64,000 nt of DNA, taken from positions 62,001 to 126,000 of the forward strand of contig NZ_CABHMS010000003.1 in NCBI RefSeq assembly GCF_902167635.1. The letters run 5' to 3'. Shown piece after piece: positions 27,235-35,239 of this stretch; the stretch's first letter is position 1, and each line of letters starts with the position of its first letter. Below the pieces are notes generated by a model that did not search any database, was not told where the DNA came from, and was given only the letters and a program-made list of their open reading frames with translations. The position numbers and the translations under genes are program-made. The stretch comes from Chitinophaga vietnamensis. Lineage in GTDB: Bacteria > Bacteroidota > Bacteroidia > Chitinophagales > Chitinophagaceae.

Positions 27235-27547
27235 CCGATACGGCTTTTTTCAAATAATTAATTTGAAATATCTAAATAGAAATTAACGAATTGGCATAGT
27301 GTTTGGGCCAATGGGCCCAAATTCAAGCCCCCGATAAAGTCCATTTATAAATTGTATCCCTCCGCGCATGCGGGGGGATTTTTATTGGCACAGTTGTTGA
27401 AATTGACTGTTTAAACAGGTATTGATGCAGCCACCAGCTTAATACTGGCGCGGATTTTACGAATCGCGGAGAGGAGTGAAGGAGCAACAAACCAGCACAT
27501 TAAGTTGGTGTGCAACAACCTGTAGGTTTCACGAAAAATATAGTGCC
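27235..27547. other. Intergenic region with hairpins and a sigma-54-like site
   Basis: 313 nt without a convincing gene. It contains a hairpin TTTGGGCC/GGCCCAAA near 27302-27320 and a strong terminator at 27358-27385. TTGGCATAGTGTTTGG (27291-27306) resembles a -24/-12 promoter. The rest is AT-rich leader of the His/Pro-rich protein. A short in-frame extension of that protein (from 27476) begins with GTG and lacks a signal peptide, so I reject it. Confidence 0.4.
27358..27385 (+). terminator. Rho-independent terminator
   Basis: The 8-bp GC-rich stem CCCTCCGC (27358-27365) pairs with GCGGGGGG (27370-27377) across a GCAT loop, with one T-G pair, and is followed by ATTTTTATT. It is oriented for plus-strand transcripts, ending either the DUF6089 mRNA or a short RNA from the site at 27291. 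Confidence 0.75.
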
Positions 27548-27886
27548 ATGAAGAAGATACTAGCTTTGGCCGCTGTTATTCTGATAGCTGGAACCCTTGC
27601 AGTGAACGCACAACATAGACCGCCAGCACCGCCATTACCGCCGGCGCCACCACATCCGGCGCATTTACCACATCCGCCGTTACCACCTCATCCACCGTTT
27701 CCTCCAAGACCTCCAAGGCCGCCACGTCCCTGGCATCACCATGGAAGACATTACAGGCCTTATCACCCAAGACATCATCAACACTACAGGAGGCACCATC
27801 GATATGCCATCAACAATAGCATGGTACCATTCCCGGGAGCAGAAATGACCACAGCAGCCGCACATCAGCTGTTTGTACTGTCTTGA
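27548..27886 (+). CDS. Secreted proline/histidine-rich small protein
   Basis: 112 aa. Signal peptide 1-21 (MKKILALAAVILIAGTLAVN, cleavage after AQ). The mature part begins with a proline run (PPAPPLPPAPPHP and similar, about 25-60) followed by a His/Arg/Tyr-rich run (WHHHGRHYRPYHPRHHQHYR, about 63-82). Such composition suggests metal binding or interaction with cell-wall polymers, but no family is recognised. It is followed by another small secreted basic protein. Confidence 0.6.
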   Translation: MKKILALAAVILIAGTLAVNAQHRPPAPPLPPAPPHPAHLPHPPLPPHPPFPPRPPRPPRPWHHHGRHYRPYHPRHHQHYRRHHRYAINNSMVPFPGAEMTTAAAHQLFVLS

Positions 27887-27944
27887 TAAAATAAACACGA
27901 TTTGATTTTTTAACCAACCAATCTTGAACTAAAAACCACACAAC

Positions 27945-28280
27945 ATGAAAAAAGTACTGCTGATGATGTTGCTGATGGGTGGAGCCGTACTCACCACCTA
28001 TGCGCAAAGAGGATATGACCGTGGCTGGCATGGCCGTGGCAACGGATGGGGCCATTATAAACACGGGGATTATGATGATGACGACAGATGGGAAAGACGC
28101 CGCTGCGAACGGGAACGTTATCGCGACTGGGATGATTGCGAGCGCCCGAGAAGAGTAGTGTATTACAGAAGGCCCTACTACGCGCCTGTAGTGCCCGTAC
28201 CGGTTCCCGTTCCTGGCCCGGTATATTACCCGTCCAGGCCAAGAGTAGCCTTCCATGCAGGTGTTAGCATCGTGAACTAA
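27945..28280 (+). CDS. Secreted Arg/Tyr/Asp-rich small protein
   Basis: 111 aa. Signal peptide MKKVLLMMLLMGGAVLTTYA, cleaved before QRGYDRG. The mature part is Gly/His/Asp-rich (YDRGWHGRGNGWGHYKHGDY), then Arg-rich with two cysteines (RRRCERERYRDWDDCERPRR), then a Pro/Val segment. No family is recognised. It ends just before the palindrome at 28292. Confidence 0.6.
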   Translation: MKKVLLMMLLMGGAVLTTYAQRGYDRGWHGRGNGWGHYKHGDYDDDDRWERRRCERERYRDWDDCERPRRVVYYRRPYYAPVVPVPVPVPGPVYYPSRPRVAFHAGVSIVN

Positions 28281-28291
28281 TAAAGAAGGAC

Positions 28292-28403
28292 ACAATAAAT
28301 AATTTGGGGATTTTTTGATTGACGGATTTTTGAATTTAATAGCGGACTTGGTAGTCCAAATTCGAAAATCCGTCAATCAAAAAATCCCCAAATTATTTAT
28401 TGT
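28292..28403. terminator. Near-perfect palindrome with 46-base arms
   Basis: Arms 28292-28337 and 28358-28403 are complementary over 46 bases with a single G-T pair, around a 20-nt loop that itself holds the stem GGACT/AGTCC. It shares the word ACGGATTT with the palindrome at 21820. It lies 12 nt after the preceding stop and 33 nt before the UbiD ATG. Confidence 0.8.
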
Positions 28404-28436
28404 ACTTTTGTTGATTGGTTAACAACTCAACGAACA

Positions 28437-30359
28437 ATGGCTTATAAAAATCTGAGGCATTTTATAGATACACTGGAACAGGCCGGAGAACTGGTGCGCA
28501 TCAAAACCTACGTAGATCCGAAACTGGAGATCGCCGAGATCACCGACAGGATCAGCAAATCACCCGGCGGCGGAAAGGCCCTGCTGTTTGAGAATACGGG
28601 CTACGACTTTCCCGTGCTCATCAACTCCATGGGCAGCTATCGCCGCATGTGCATGGCACTCGGCGTACAGGAACTGGACGATGTAGCCCGTGACATTGAA
28701 GCCTTGTTCAAGCTGCTCTCAAAGCCGAAAGAAAGCATCCTCGACAAACTGGCCATGCTGCCCAAACTGGGACAGTTCGCCTCCTGGATGCCCAAAGTGA
28801 TCAGCGGAAGAGGCGCCTGCCAGGAAGTAGTGATGAGCCATCCCGACCTCGGCAAACTGCCGGTCATGCAATGCTGGCCTAAAGATGGCGGCCCCTTCAT
28901 CACGCTGCCGGTAATCCACACCAAAGACCCGCTGGCCGGCACCCGCAACGTAGGCATGTACCGCATGCAGGTATTTGAAAAAGACCTCACCGGCATGCAT
29001 TGGCATAAACATAAAGTATCCGCCAAACACTTCATGGAATACAAGAAGCTGAATAAACGTATGCCCGTTGCCGTTATACTCGGCGGCGATCCGGTATATA
29101 CTTATTCCGCTACCGCGCCCTTGCCTGAAAACGTAGATGAATACATGCTCGCCGGCTTCCTCCGCAAGAAGAAAGTAGAATTGGTGAAATGTATCACCCA
29201 GCCCGAGATAGAAGTGCCCGCAGATGCGGACTTCGTAATAGAGGGATATGTTGATCCTTCGGAAGACCTTATCTGGGAAGGACCCTTCGGCGATCATACC
29301 GGCTATTATTCCCTGGCCGACTGGTACCCGAAATTTCATGTTACTGCCATCACACACCGTAAAGATGCCGTATATCCGTCAACGATAGTAGGCATCCCTC
29401 CGCAGGAGGATGCCTGGATAGGAAAGGCTACCGAACGCATTTTCCTGGCGCCCATCAAAATGACGCTGGTGCCGGAGATCATTGATATGGAAATGCCCGT
29501 GGAAGGCGTATTCCACAACCTCGTGATCGCGCAGATCAAAAAAGATTACCCCGGCCAGGCACAGAAAGTGATGAACGCCATGTGGGGCGCCGGACAGATG
29601 ATGTTCAATAAAATACTGGTGGTGAGCGACGAAGGCGAAAACATCAACGACTACCGCAAGCTGGCGCAGTATGTTTTCCGCAACCTGAACCCCGCCACAG
29701 ATATCTATCTCAGCCAGGGGCCGATGGATGTATTGGACCACTCCTGCTCCAAAATGGGCTTCGGCGGCAAAATGTGCATCGACGGTACCCGCAAGCACGA
29801 TGAAGAAACTGATAACCATTACCTGCAAACGCCCGCGCCGAAAACATTGGATACCGCCGCCATCCGGCAACAGTTTCCCGAGATCAAAGATATCAATGCC
29901 AGTTTGCTCGCCATGGATATTTCCTGCATACTGGTGGCGGTAGAGAAGAACCGGCCCTTCCATGTGAAAGAACTTACCGAACAACTCTACACCTTGCCCG
30001 TGCTGGCAGGGGTGAAGATGATCCTCTTCGTAGAACATACGGTGGATGTAACAGACCTTGCGTCTGCTCTCTGGCGCTTCTGCAATAACCTCGATCCCAA
30101 ACGCGACAGCTTTGTGATCAACAAGCCGGATGCCGCCAGCGGCAAGTATATCGGCGGCATCGGTATGGACGGTACGCTCAAAACCAGGCTGCTGGACAAT
30201 TTCGAGCGCGACTGGCCCAACATCATCGTAGCAGACGACGACACCATCCGCAAGATCGACGCCAAGTGGCAGGACCTGGGCCTGGGGCCCTTCCTGGCAT
30301 CTCCTTCATTGAAATATAAACAACAGATCTATGGCGAAGAAGCAGTGGTGGAACAGTAG
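28437..30359 (+). CDS. UbiD-family decarboxylase (menaquinone type)
   Basis: 640 aa. UbiD-type motifs are visible: RNVGMYRMQVF, EGPFGDHTGYYSLADWYPKF, IPPQEDAWIGKATERIFLAP and KDYPGQAQKVMNAMWGAGQ. UbiD enzymes use prenylated FMN to decarboxylate aromatic acids. The length and sequence resemble the menaquinone-linked UbiD-like group of Bacteroidota, but the exact substrate cannot be fixed from sequence. Its 3' end overlaps the next gene by 29 nt. Confidence 0.88.
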   Translation: MAYKNLRHFIDTLEQAGELVRIKTYVDPKLEIAEITDRISKSPGGGKALLFENTGYDFPVLINSMGSYRRMCMALGVQELDDVARDIEALFKLLSKPKESILDKLAMLPKLGQFASWMPKVISGRGACQEVVMSHPDLGKLPVMQCWPKDGGPFITLPVIHTKDPLAGTRNVGMYRMQVFEKDLTGMHWHKHKVSAKHFMEYKKLNKRMPVAVILGGDPVYTYSATAPLPENVDEYMLAGFLRKKKVELVKCITQPEIEVPADADFVIEGYVDPSEDLIWEGPFGDHTGYYSLADWYPKFHVTAITHRKDAVYPSTIVGIPPQEDAWIGKATERIFLAPIKMTLVPEIIDMEMPVEGVFHNLVIAQIKKDYPGQAQKVMNAMWGAGQMMFNKILVVSDEGENINDYRKLAQYVFRNLNPATDIYLSQGPMDVLDHSCSKMGFGGKMCIDGTRKHDEETDNHYLQTPAPKTLDTAAIRQQFPEIKDINASLLAMDISCILVAVEKNRPFHVKELTEQLYTLPVLAGVKMILFVEHTVDVTDLASALWRFCNNLDPKRDSFVINKPDAASGKYIGGIGMDGTLKTRLLDNFERDWPNIIVADDDTIRKIDAKWQDLGLGPFLASPSLKYKQQIYGEEAVVEQ

Positions 30360-30828
30360 CATCTTATTTTTCCTGCTGATAGCGTGCAGTAGCCTCCAGG
30401 CTGCGGCGCAGGCCAGGACAGCGGATTTCAACTATCTCGACCGGCTGGAGGGCACCTGGAAGATGGAGACCAAACGCAGCACCGTAGTTGAAACCTGGAC
30501 ACGCGTGAACGACTCCACCTGGCATGGTCGCACCTGGCGCGTAGTGGGCGCCGACAGCGCCTTGCAGCAATCAATACAGCTGGTGCGTCATTACGATGGC
30601 ATCTACTTTATTCCTGCTTATACCGGCAGGGAAACGTTTGCACCTATACGATTAAAACTGCGCGTACTCAAGCCCGTTGGCTTTGTGGCGGAAGACCTGC
30701 AAAATGATTTCCCGCAGAAGATCACGTACCGCTTTGTTTCGGGCAGTCAGCTCGATGCGCGCGTACAGGGCAAGCGCGATGGTACTATTGAAGAATATAT
30801 CTTCCATTATACGGCGGATAAAAAATAG
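30331..30828 (+). CDS. Secreted DUF6265-like protein
   Basis: 165 aa. Signal peptide about 1-27 (NSSILFFLLIACSSLQAAAQ). The mature domain begins FNYLDRLEGTWKMET and has VVETWTRVNDSTWHGRTWRV, a small beta-rich lipocalin-like pattern as in DUF6265. The function is unknown. The ATG lies inside the end of the UbiD gene (29-nt overlap in another frame), implying translational coupling despite unrelated locations of the products. Confidence 0.75.
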   Translation: MAKKQWWNSSILFFLLIACSSLQAAAQARTADFNYLDRLEGTWKMETKRSTVVETWTRVNDSTWHGRTWRVVGADSALQQSIQLVRHYDGIYFIPAYTGRETFAPIRLKLRVLKPVGFVAEDLQNDFPQKITYRFVSGSQLDARVQGKRDGTIEEYIFHYTADKK

Positions 30829-30883
30829 ACCAGGATTTAACGGATTAAAAGGATTAGCCTGATTTAACGCGGAGGTTATTTAA

Positions 30884-30976
30884 GCGAAGATTATTTAACG
30901 CGAAGATCAGCAGCAGTAGCGGATTTAAGCGAAGGTTATTTAACGCGAAGATCAGCGGTAGCGGATTTAAGCGAAG
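30884..30976. repeat. Tandem repeat of about 45 bp
   Basis: Unit A (30884-30928) and unit B (30929-30970) begin GCGAAGRTTATTTAACGCG and end TAGCGGATTTAA, differing by one substitution and a 3-nt indel. A third unit begins at 30971 (GCGAAG) but passes straight into the terminator palindrome at 30977. A partial unit (GCGGAGGTTATTTAA) precedes at about 30869. No coding potential is seen. Confidence 0.7.
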
Positions 30977-31011
30977 AAGCCCTTGAAGCGCTCATAGCGC
31001 TTCAAGGGCTT
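30977..31011. terminator. Repeated palindromic terminator, copy 2
   Basis: A perfect 16-bp stem (30977-30992 / 30996-31011) with a 3-nt loop is followed by TTTTGAG on the plus strand. It sits between the convergent DUF6265-like gene and prfC, and has the same sequence family as 12774 and 34008. Confidence 0.75.
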
Positions 31012-31034
31012 TTGAGTTTAAAGCGCCTATGTTT

Positions 31035-32621
31035 TTATTGTTTGTGTATCTCTGATGTGAAGTTGAATTGTATATCCGGATTGTTGGTACGTTCGGTATT
31101 GAGGTACCATTCTGATTGCGCGAGATATACGAGGTGGCCGTCTTTATCTTCCACGATGTTGGCGGATTTGAAGCGGATGAAGTCTTCCACTTTATTTTTT
31201 GGTCCGGTGATCCAGCAGGCTTTGTAGAAGGGCAAGGTATTGAACGCGCAGGCGGCGCCATACTCTTGCAGGAGGCGGTACTGGATTACTTCAAACTGGA
31301 GGTCGCCCACGCAACCGATGATCTTGCGGTTACCGCCATGCTGCGTGAAGAGCTGCGCTACGCCTTCATCAGTGAGCTGGCGGATACCTTTTTCCAGTTG
31401 TTTTGTTTTCATCGGGTCTTTGTTCACCAGCTCCTTGAAGAGTTCGGGAGAGAAGCTGGGGATGCCGGTGAAATAGAAGTTCTCGCCTTCGGTGAGGGTA
31501 TCGCCGATCTTGAAGTTGCCGGTATCGAAGAGGCCTACTACGTCGCCGGGGAAGGCATCGTCTACCACGTTCTTTTCGCGGGCGAGGAAGCTGTAAGGGT
31601 TGCTGAACCTAACGTCCTTGTCTAAACGAACATGATGATAGAACTTGTTGCGTTCAAATTTGCCGGAGCATACGCGCAGGAAGGCGATACGGTCGCGGTG
31701 GCGCGGATCGAGGTTGGCGTGTATCTTGAAGATGAAGCCGCTGAATTTATCTTCCTGCACATCGATCTCGCGGGTGCTGCTTTCGCGGTTGCGAGGAGTT
31801 GGCGCAATATCTACGAAAGTATCGAGCAGGTCTTTCACGCCGAAGTTGTTCACTGCGGAGCCGAAGAAAACGGGCGCCAGCTGGCCTTTCAGGTAGGCTT
31901 CATTATCGAAGGTATCGTATACGCCTTCGATCAGTTCTACGTCGTTGCGCAGCTGTGCGGCATCCTGTGCGTTGAAGTGCTCATCAATATAGCTGCTGCT
32001 GAGATCTGCGAGCGGCACTACATCTTCGTCGGTTGCTTTTTTATTGGGGAGGAAGTTAACCAGGCTTTTATCGTAGAGATTATAAACGCCTTTGAAATCC
32101 TTACCCATATTGATCGGCCAGCTGAGGGGCCTTACGCGGATGCTGAGTTTTTCTTCCAGTTCATCGAGGAGGTCGAAGGGGTTTTTACCGTCGCGGTCCA
32201 TTTTATTGACGAAGATGATCACGGGAGTGTCGCGCATGCGGCATACTTCCATGAGCTTTTCGGTTTGTGTTTCCACCCCTTTTACACAGTCGATCACCAG
32301 TACAACGCTGTCTACCGCGGTGAGGGTGCGGTAGGTATCTTCAGCAAAGTCTTTGTGGCCGGGGGTATCGAGGAGGTTCACGAGGGTATCGCGGTATTCG
32401 AAGGTCATTACCGAAGTGGCTACGGAGATACCTCTCTGCCTCTCGATCTCCATGAAGTCGGAAGTCGTATGTTTCTTGATCTTATTGGATTTCACCGCAC
32501 CGGCAGTCTGGATGGCGCCGCCGAACAGGAGGAATTTCTCCGTGAGCGTGGTTTTACCGGCATCCGGGTGCGCGATGATGGCGAAGGATTTTCTTTTATT
32601 GATTTCGTTAGCGTACTTCAT
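31035..32621 (-). CDS. prfC: Peptide chain release factor 3 (RF3)
   Basis: 528 aa translational GTPase. G1 is AHPDAGKTT (17-25), the switch region is RQRGISV, G3 is DTPGHKDF and G4 is NKMD. RF3-type domains II and III follow. RF3 recycles RF1/RF2 from the ribosome. The length is normal. A CAAAGGTA on the plus strand (TACCTTTG on the minus) at 32647-32654 is a good -7 promoter element 26 nt upstream. Confidence 0.95.
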   Translation of the reverse strand: MKYANEINKRKSFAIIAHPDAGKTTLTEKFLLFGGAIQTAGAVKSNKIKKHTTSDFMEIERQRGISVATSVMTFEYRDTLVNLLDTPGHKDFAEDTYRTLTAVDSVVLVIDCVKGVETQTEKLMEVCRMRDTPVIIFVNKMDRDGKNPFDLLDELEEKLSIRVRPLSWPINMGKDFKGVYNLYDKSLVNFLPNKKATDEDVVPLADLSSSYIDEHFNAQDAAQLRNDVELIEGVYDTFDNEAYLKGQLAPVFFGSAVNNFGVKDLLDTFVDIAPTPRNRESSTREIDVQEDKFSGFIFKIHANLDPRHRDRIAFLRVCSGKFERNKFYHHVRLDKDVRFSNPYSFLAREKNVVDDAFPGDVVGLFDTGNFKIGDTLTEGENFYFTGIPSFSPELFKELVNKDPMKTKQLEKGIRQLTDEGVAQLFTQHGGNRKIIGCVGDLQFEVIQYRLLQEYGAACAFNTLPFYKACWITGPKNKVEDFIRFKSANIVEDKDGHLVYLAQSEWYLNTERTNNPDIQFNFTSEIHKQ

Positions 32622-32646
32622 AATTGTAATGTCCGAAAAATGGCAG

Positions 32647-32654
32647 CAAAGGTA
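32647..32654 (-). promoter_or_regulatory. TAnnTTTG promoter element for prfC
   Basis: The minus strand reads TACCTTTG, a perfect match to the Bacteroidota -7 consensus, 25 nt before the prfC ATG. Confidence 0.5.
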
Positions 32655-32716
32655 ACTAAATTTTTTATCCGGCTATATTTCGTGTTTATTGGTGCAGGAG
32701 ATGGGCTTAAATACGC

Positions 32717-32724
32717 TAAATTTG
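32717..32724 (+). promoter_or_regulatory. TAnnTTTG element at the permease start
   Basis: TAAATTTG matches the -7 consensus but ends only 4 nt before the ATG at 32729. A transcript from it would be leaderless or start inside the gene. Confidence 0.35.
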
Positions 32725-32728
32725 GAAT

Positions 32729-33979
32729 ATGATAGCTACCCTGAAAATTTTATGGAATAGTCTGAAGATGGCGCTGCAAGAGCTGCGAGTGAACAAGCTG
32801 CGTACTTTTTTGTCGCTGCTTGGCGTCACCATCGGTATCTTCTGCGTGATCGCGGTGTTTACCCTTACGAATAGCCTGGAACGTAACGTGCGTAATAGTT
32901 TGGCCGACCTCGGCGAAGACGTGATCTATCTTCAAAAATGGCCCTGGGGTGGCAATGGCGAATATGCGTGGTGGAAATATATGAACCGTCCCGAGCCGGA
33001 ATACAAGGAGCTGAAGATCATCCAGGAGAAGGTGCAGAGCGCCAGCTATGCTTCATTCAACTTTGAATCGGGCGGCAGAAAAGTGGAATACCGGGATGAT
33101 TATATGGAAGGGGTGACGATGATGGCGGTGACCAATGATTTTGACCAGATACAGGCCTTGCAGATACTGGACGGCCGTTTCTTTGCCAATACAGAAAGCA
33201 ATGCCGGTACGAATGTATGTATCCTGGGAGCTACCGTATGGGATGGCTTGTTCGCCAGCCCGGAAGCCGCTATAGGCAAGATTGTGAAGGTAGCGGGCCG
33301 CGATACCAAAGTGATCGGCGTGCTGAAAAAGAAAGGGGAGAGCATGATCGGCGCCAGCAGCTACGACAATGCCATCATCCTGCCTTATAAATATGCACGT
33401 ACTTTGATCGACGAGCGCCGTTTCGCCGATCCGTATATGCTCATCAAAGCCAAGCCCAACGTATCGCTCGAGCAGCTGAAAGATGAGCTGCGTGGCGTGA
33501 TGCGCGCGGCGCACCGGCTGAAGCCCCGCGAGGAAGACGATTTCGCGCTCAACGAGATCAGCTCGGCCAATGAGAACCTGAACGCTATGTTCGGCGCCAT
33601 CAACGTGGGTGGCGGCTTCATCGGGGTATTTGCGCTGATCATCGGGGCCTTCGGCATTGCCAATATTATGTTTGTGACCGTAAAGGAAAGAACAGCGATA
33701 ATCGGGCTGAAAAAGGCCATCGGCGCGCGCCGCGGCATTATCCTCATGGAATTTCTGATAGAGGCGATACTGCTTTGCCTTATCGGCGGCTCTTTGGGTT
33801 TGTTGCTGGTATACCTGGTGACGATCGTGATCAGCTCCTCCGGTTTTCAGATATTGCTTTCTTTGAACAATATTGTCATGGGACTAAGCATATCCGCCGT
33901 GGTAGGGATATTGGCGGGTTTCATCCCGGCGTATTCCGCAAGTAAGCTGGACCCCGTGGTGGCGATCAGGAGTAATTAA
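32729..33979 (+). CDS. MacB/FtsX-type ABC transporter permease
   Basis: 416 aa. An N-terminal helix (TFLSLLGVTIGIFCVIAVFT) is followed by a large periplasmic MacB-PCD domain (about 50-280) and three C-terminal helices (GGGFIGVFALIIGAFGIANI, then the FtsX loop ERTAIIGLKKAIGARRG). The final stretch SKLDPVVAIRS is typical. It needs a separate ATPase, which is not adjacent. The substrate is unknown; peptide or lipoprotein export is typical. Confidence 0.9.
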   Translation: MIATLKILWNSLKMALQELRVNKLRTFLSLLGVTIGIFCVIAVFTLTNSLERNVRNSLADLGEDVIYLQKWPWGGNGEYAWWKYMNRPEPEYKELKIIQEKVQSASYASFNFESGGRKVEYRDDYMEGVTMMAVTNDFDQIQALQILDGRFFANTESNAGTNVCILGATVWDGLFASPEAAIGKIVKVAGRDTKVIGVLKKKGESMIGASSYDNAIILPYKYARTLIDERRFADPYMLIKAKPNVSLEQLKDELRGVMRAAHRLKPREEDDFALNEISSANENLNAMFGAINVGGGFIGVFALIIGAFGIANIMFVTVKERTAIIGLKKAIGARRGIILMEFLIEAILLCLIGGSLGLLLVYLVTIVISSSGFQILLSLNNIVMGLSISAVVGILAGFIPAYSASKLDPVVAIRSN

Positions 33980-34007
33980 AAGAAGCAAAGAAAGATATTA
34001 AGGAAGG

Positions 34008-34042
34008 AAGCCCTTGAAGCGCTCAAAGCGCTTCAAGGGCTT
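34008..34042. terminator. Repeated palindromic terminator, copy 3
   Basis: A perfect 16-bp stem (34008-34023 / 34027-34042) with a CAA loop. The 3' flank TCTCCACTTTAAT also matches that of copy 1 (TCTCCGCTTTAAT), so the repeat extends beyond the hairpin. Confidence 0.75.
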
Positions 34043-34071
34043 CTCCACTTTAATTCGTAATTTCGCAGGTT

Positions 34072-35076
34072 ATGGCAGTAAAAATATTAGCGATAGAGTC
34101 GTCGTGTGATGATACAGGTGCGGCAGTATTGGTAGATGGAAAGATATTATCAAACCAGATCGCCGGGCAGAAGGTGCACGAGCAATATGGCGGCGTAGTG
34201 CCGGAACTGGCTTCCCGCGCGCATCAGGAGAACATTGTACCGGTAGTAGATATTGCCCTCAGGCAGGCGGGCATCCGGAAGGAGGAGCTGAGTGCTATTG
34301 CCTTCACGCAATCTCCGGGGCTGATCGGTTCTCTGCTGGTGGGCAGCTGCTTCGCCAAATCGATGGCGATGGCACTGAATATCCCGCTGATAGGCGTGCA
34401 TCACATGCAGGCGCACGTGCTGGCCAACTTCATCGACGATCCCAAACCTGATTTTCCTTTTCTTTGTTTGACCGTTTCCGGCGGCCATACGCAGATCGTG
34501 CTGTGCGAAAGCCCCTTGCAGATGCGCGTGATCGGCGAAACGCTGGACGACGCCGCTGGCGAGGCTTTTGACAAAAGCGCCAAATTGCTTGGATTGCCTT
34601 ATCCTGGCGGTCCTCTGATCGACAAATACGCGAAAGAAGGCGATCCGCATCGTTTTAAATTCCCGGAGCCGCGTATCCCCGAGCTGAACTTCAGCTTCAG
34701 TGGCCTGAAAACAGCCATCCTGTATTTTCTGCAGGAGCATCAGCAACAAGATCCTGATTTCATCAAAAATAATCTCGCCGATATCTGCGCTTCTATACAA
34801 TACCGTATTATCAGTATCCTGCTGAATAAAGTGCTGAAAGCCGCGCAGGAAACGGGTATCCGGGATATTGCCATCGCTGGCGGCGTGAGCGCCAACAGCG
34901 GACTGCGTAAGATGCTGGAAGAATATGGCGCAAAATATCACTGGCGCACCTTCATCCCTAAATTTGAATATTGCACAGACAATGCCGCCATGATCGCGAT
35001 CACGGCGTATTATAAATACCTTCATGGCGATTTCGCAGGACTGGATGCAGTGCCTACGGCAAGAGCAGCGTTTTAG
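34072..35076 (+). CDS. tsaD: TsaD, tRNA threonylcarbamoyltransferase
   Basis: 334 aa, ASKHA fold. IESSCDDTGAAV lies at the N-terminus and the metal site HHMQAH is in IGVHHMQAHVLANF. VSGGHTQIVLCES, DDAAGEAFDKSAKLLGLPYP and AIAGGVSANSGLR follow. It transfers threonylcarbamoyl to A37 of ANN-decoding tRNAs. Length and motifs are normal. TAATTTCG (34058-34065) is a near-match -7 promoter element. Confidence 0.96.
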   Translation: MAVKILAIESSCDDTGAAVLVDGKILSNQIAGQKVHEQYGGVVPELASRAHQENIVPVVDIALRQAGIRKEELSAIAFTQSPGLIGSLLVGSCFAKSMAMALNIPLIGVHHMQAHVLANFIDDPKPDFPFLCLTVSGGHTQIVLCESPLQMRVIGETLDDAAGEAFDKSAKLLGLPYPGGPLIDKYAKEGDPHRFKFPEPRIPELNFSFSGLKTAILYFLQEHQQQDPDFIKNNLADICASIQYRIISILLNKVLKAAQETGIRDIAIAGGVSANSGLRKMLEEYGAKYHWRTFIPKFEYCTDNAAMIAITAYYKYLHGDFAGLDAVPTARAAF

Positions 35077-35208
35077 ATTTGGGGATTTTCGGATTTTCGA
35101 TTTTGGAATTTGAGTGTTTGAGATTTGTGCGGATGGAAATTACCCGGCATGATCGATCAATCATAAATAACAAAATAATAAAATAAATAAATAAAACGAT
35201 TTAGTTTT

Positions 35209-35238
35209 ATGCCATTCACGTAATGGCATTTTTTATTT
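35209..35238 (+). terminator. Terminator-like hairpin directly before the fucosidase start
   Basis: The 8-bp stem ATGCCATT (35209-35216) / AATGGCAT (35222-35229) with a CACGT loop is followed by TTTTTTATT. The U-tract ends at about 35238, and the GH29 ATG is at 35240. It could end tsaD transcription (133 nt downstream of its stop) or act as a leader hairpin for the fucosidase. Confidence 0.6.
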
Positions 35239-35239
35239 T

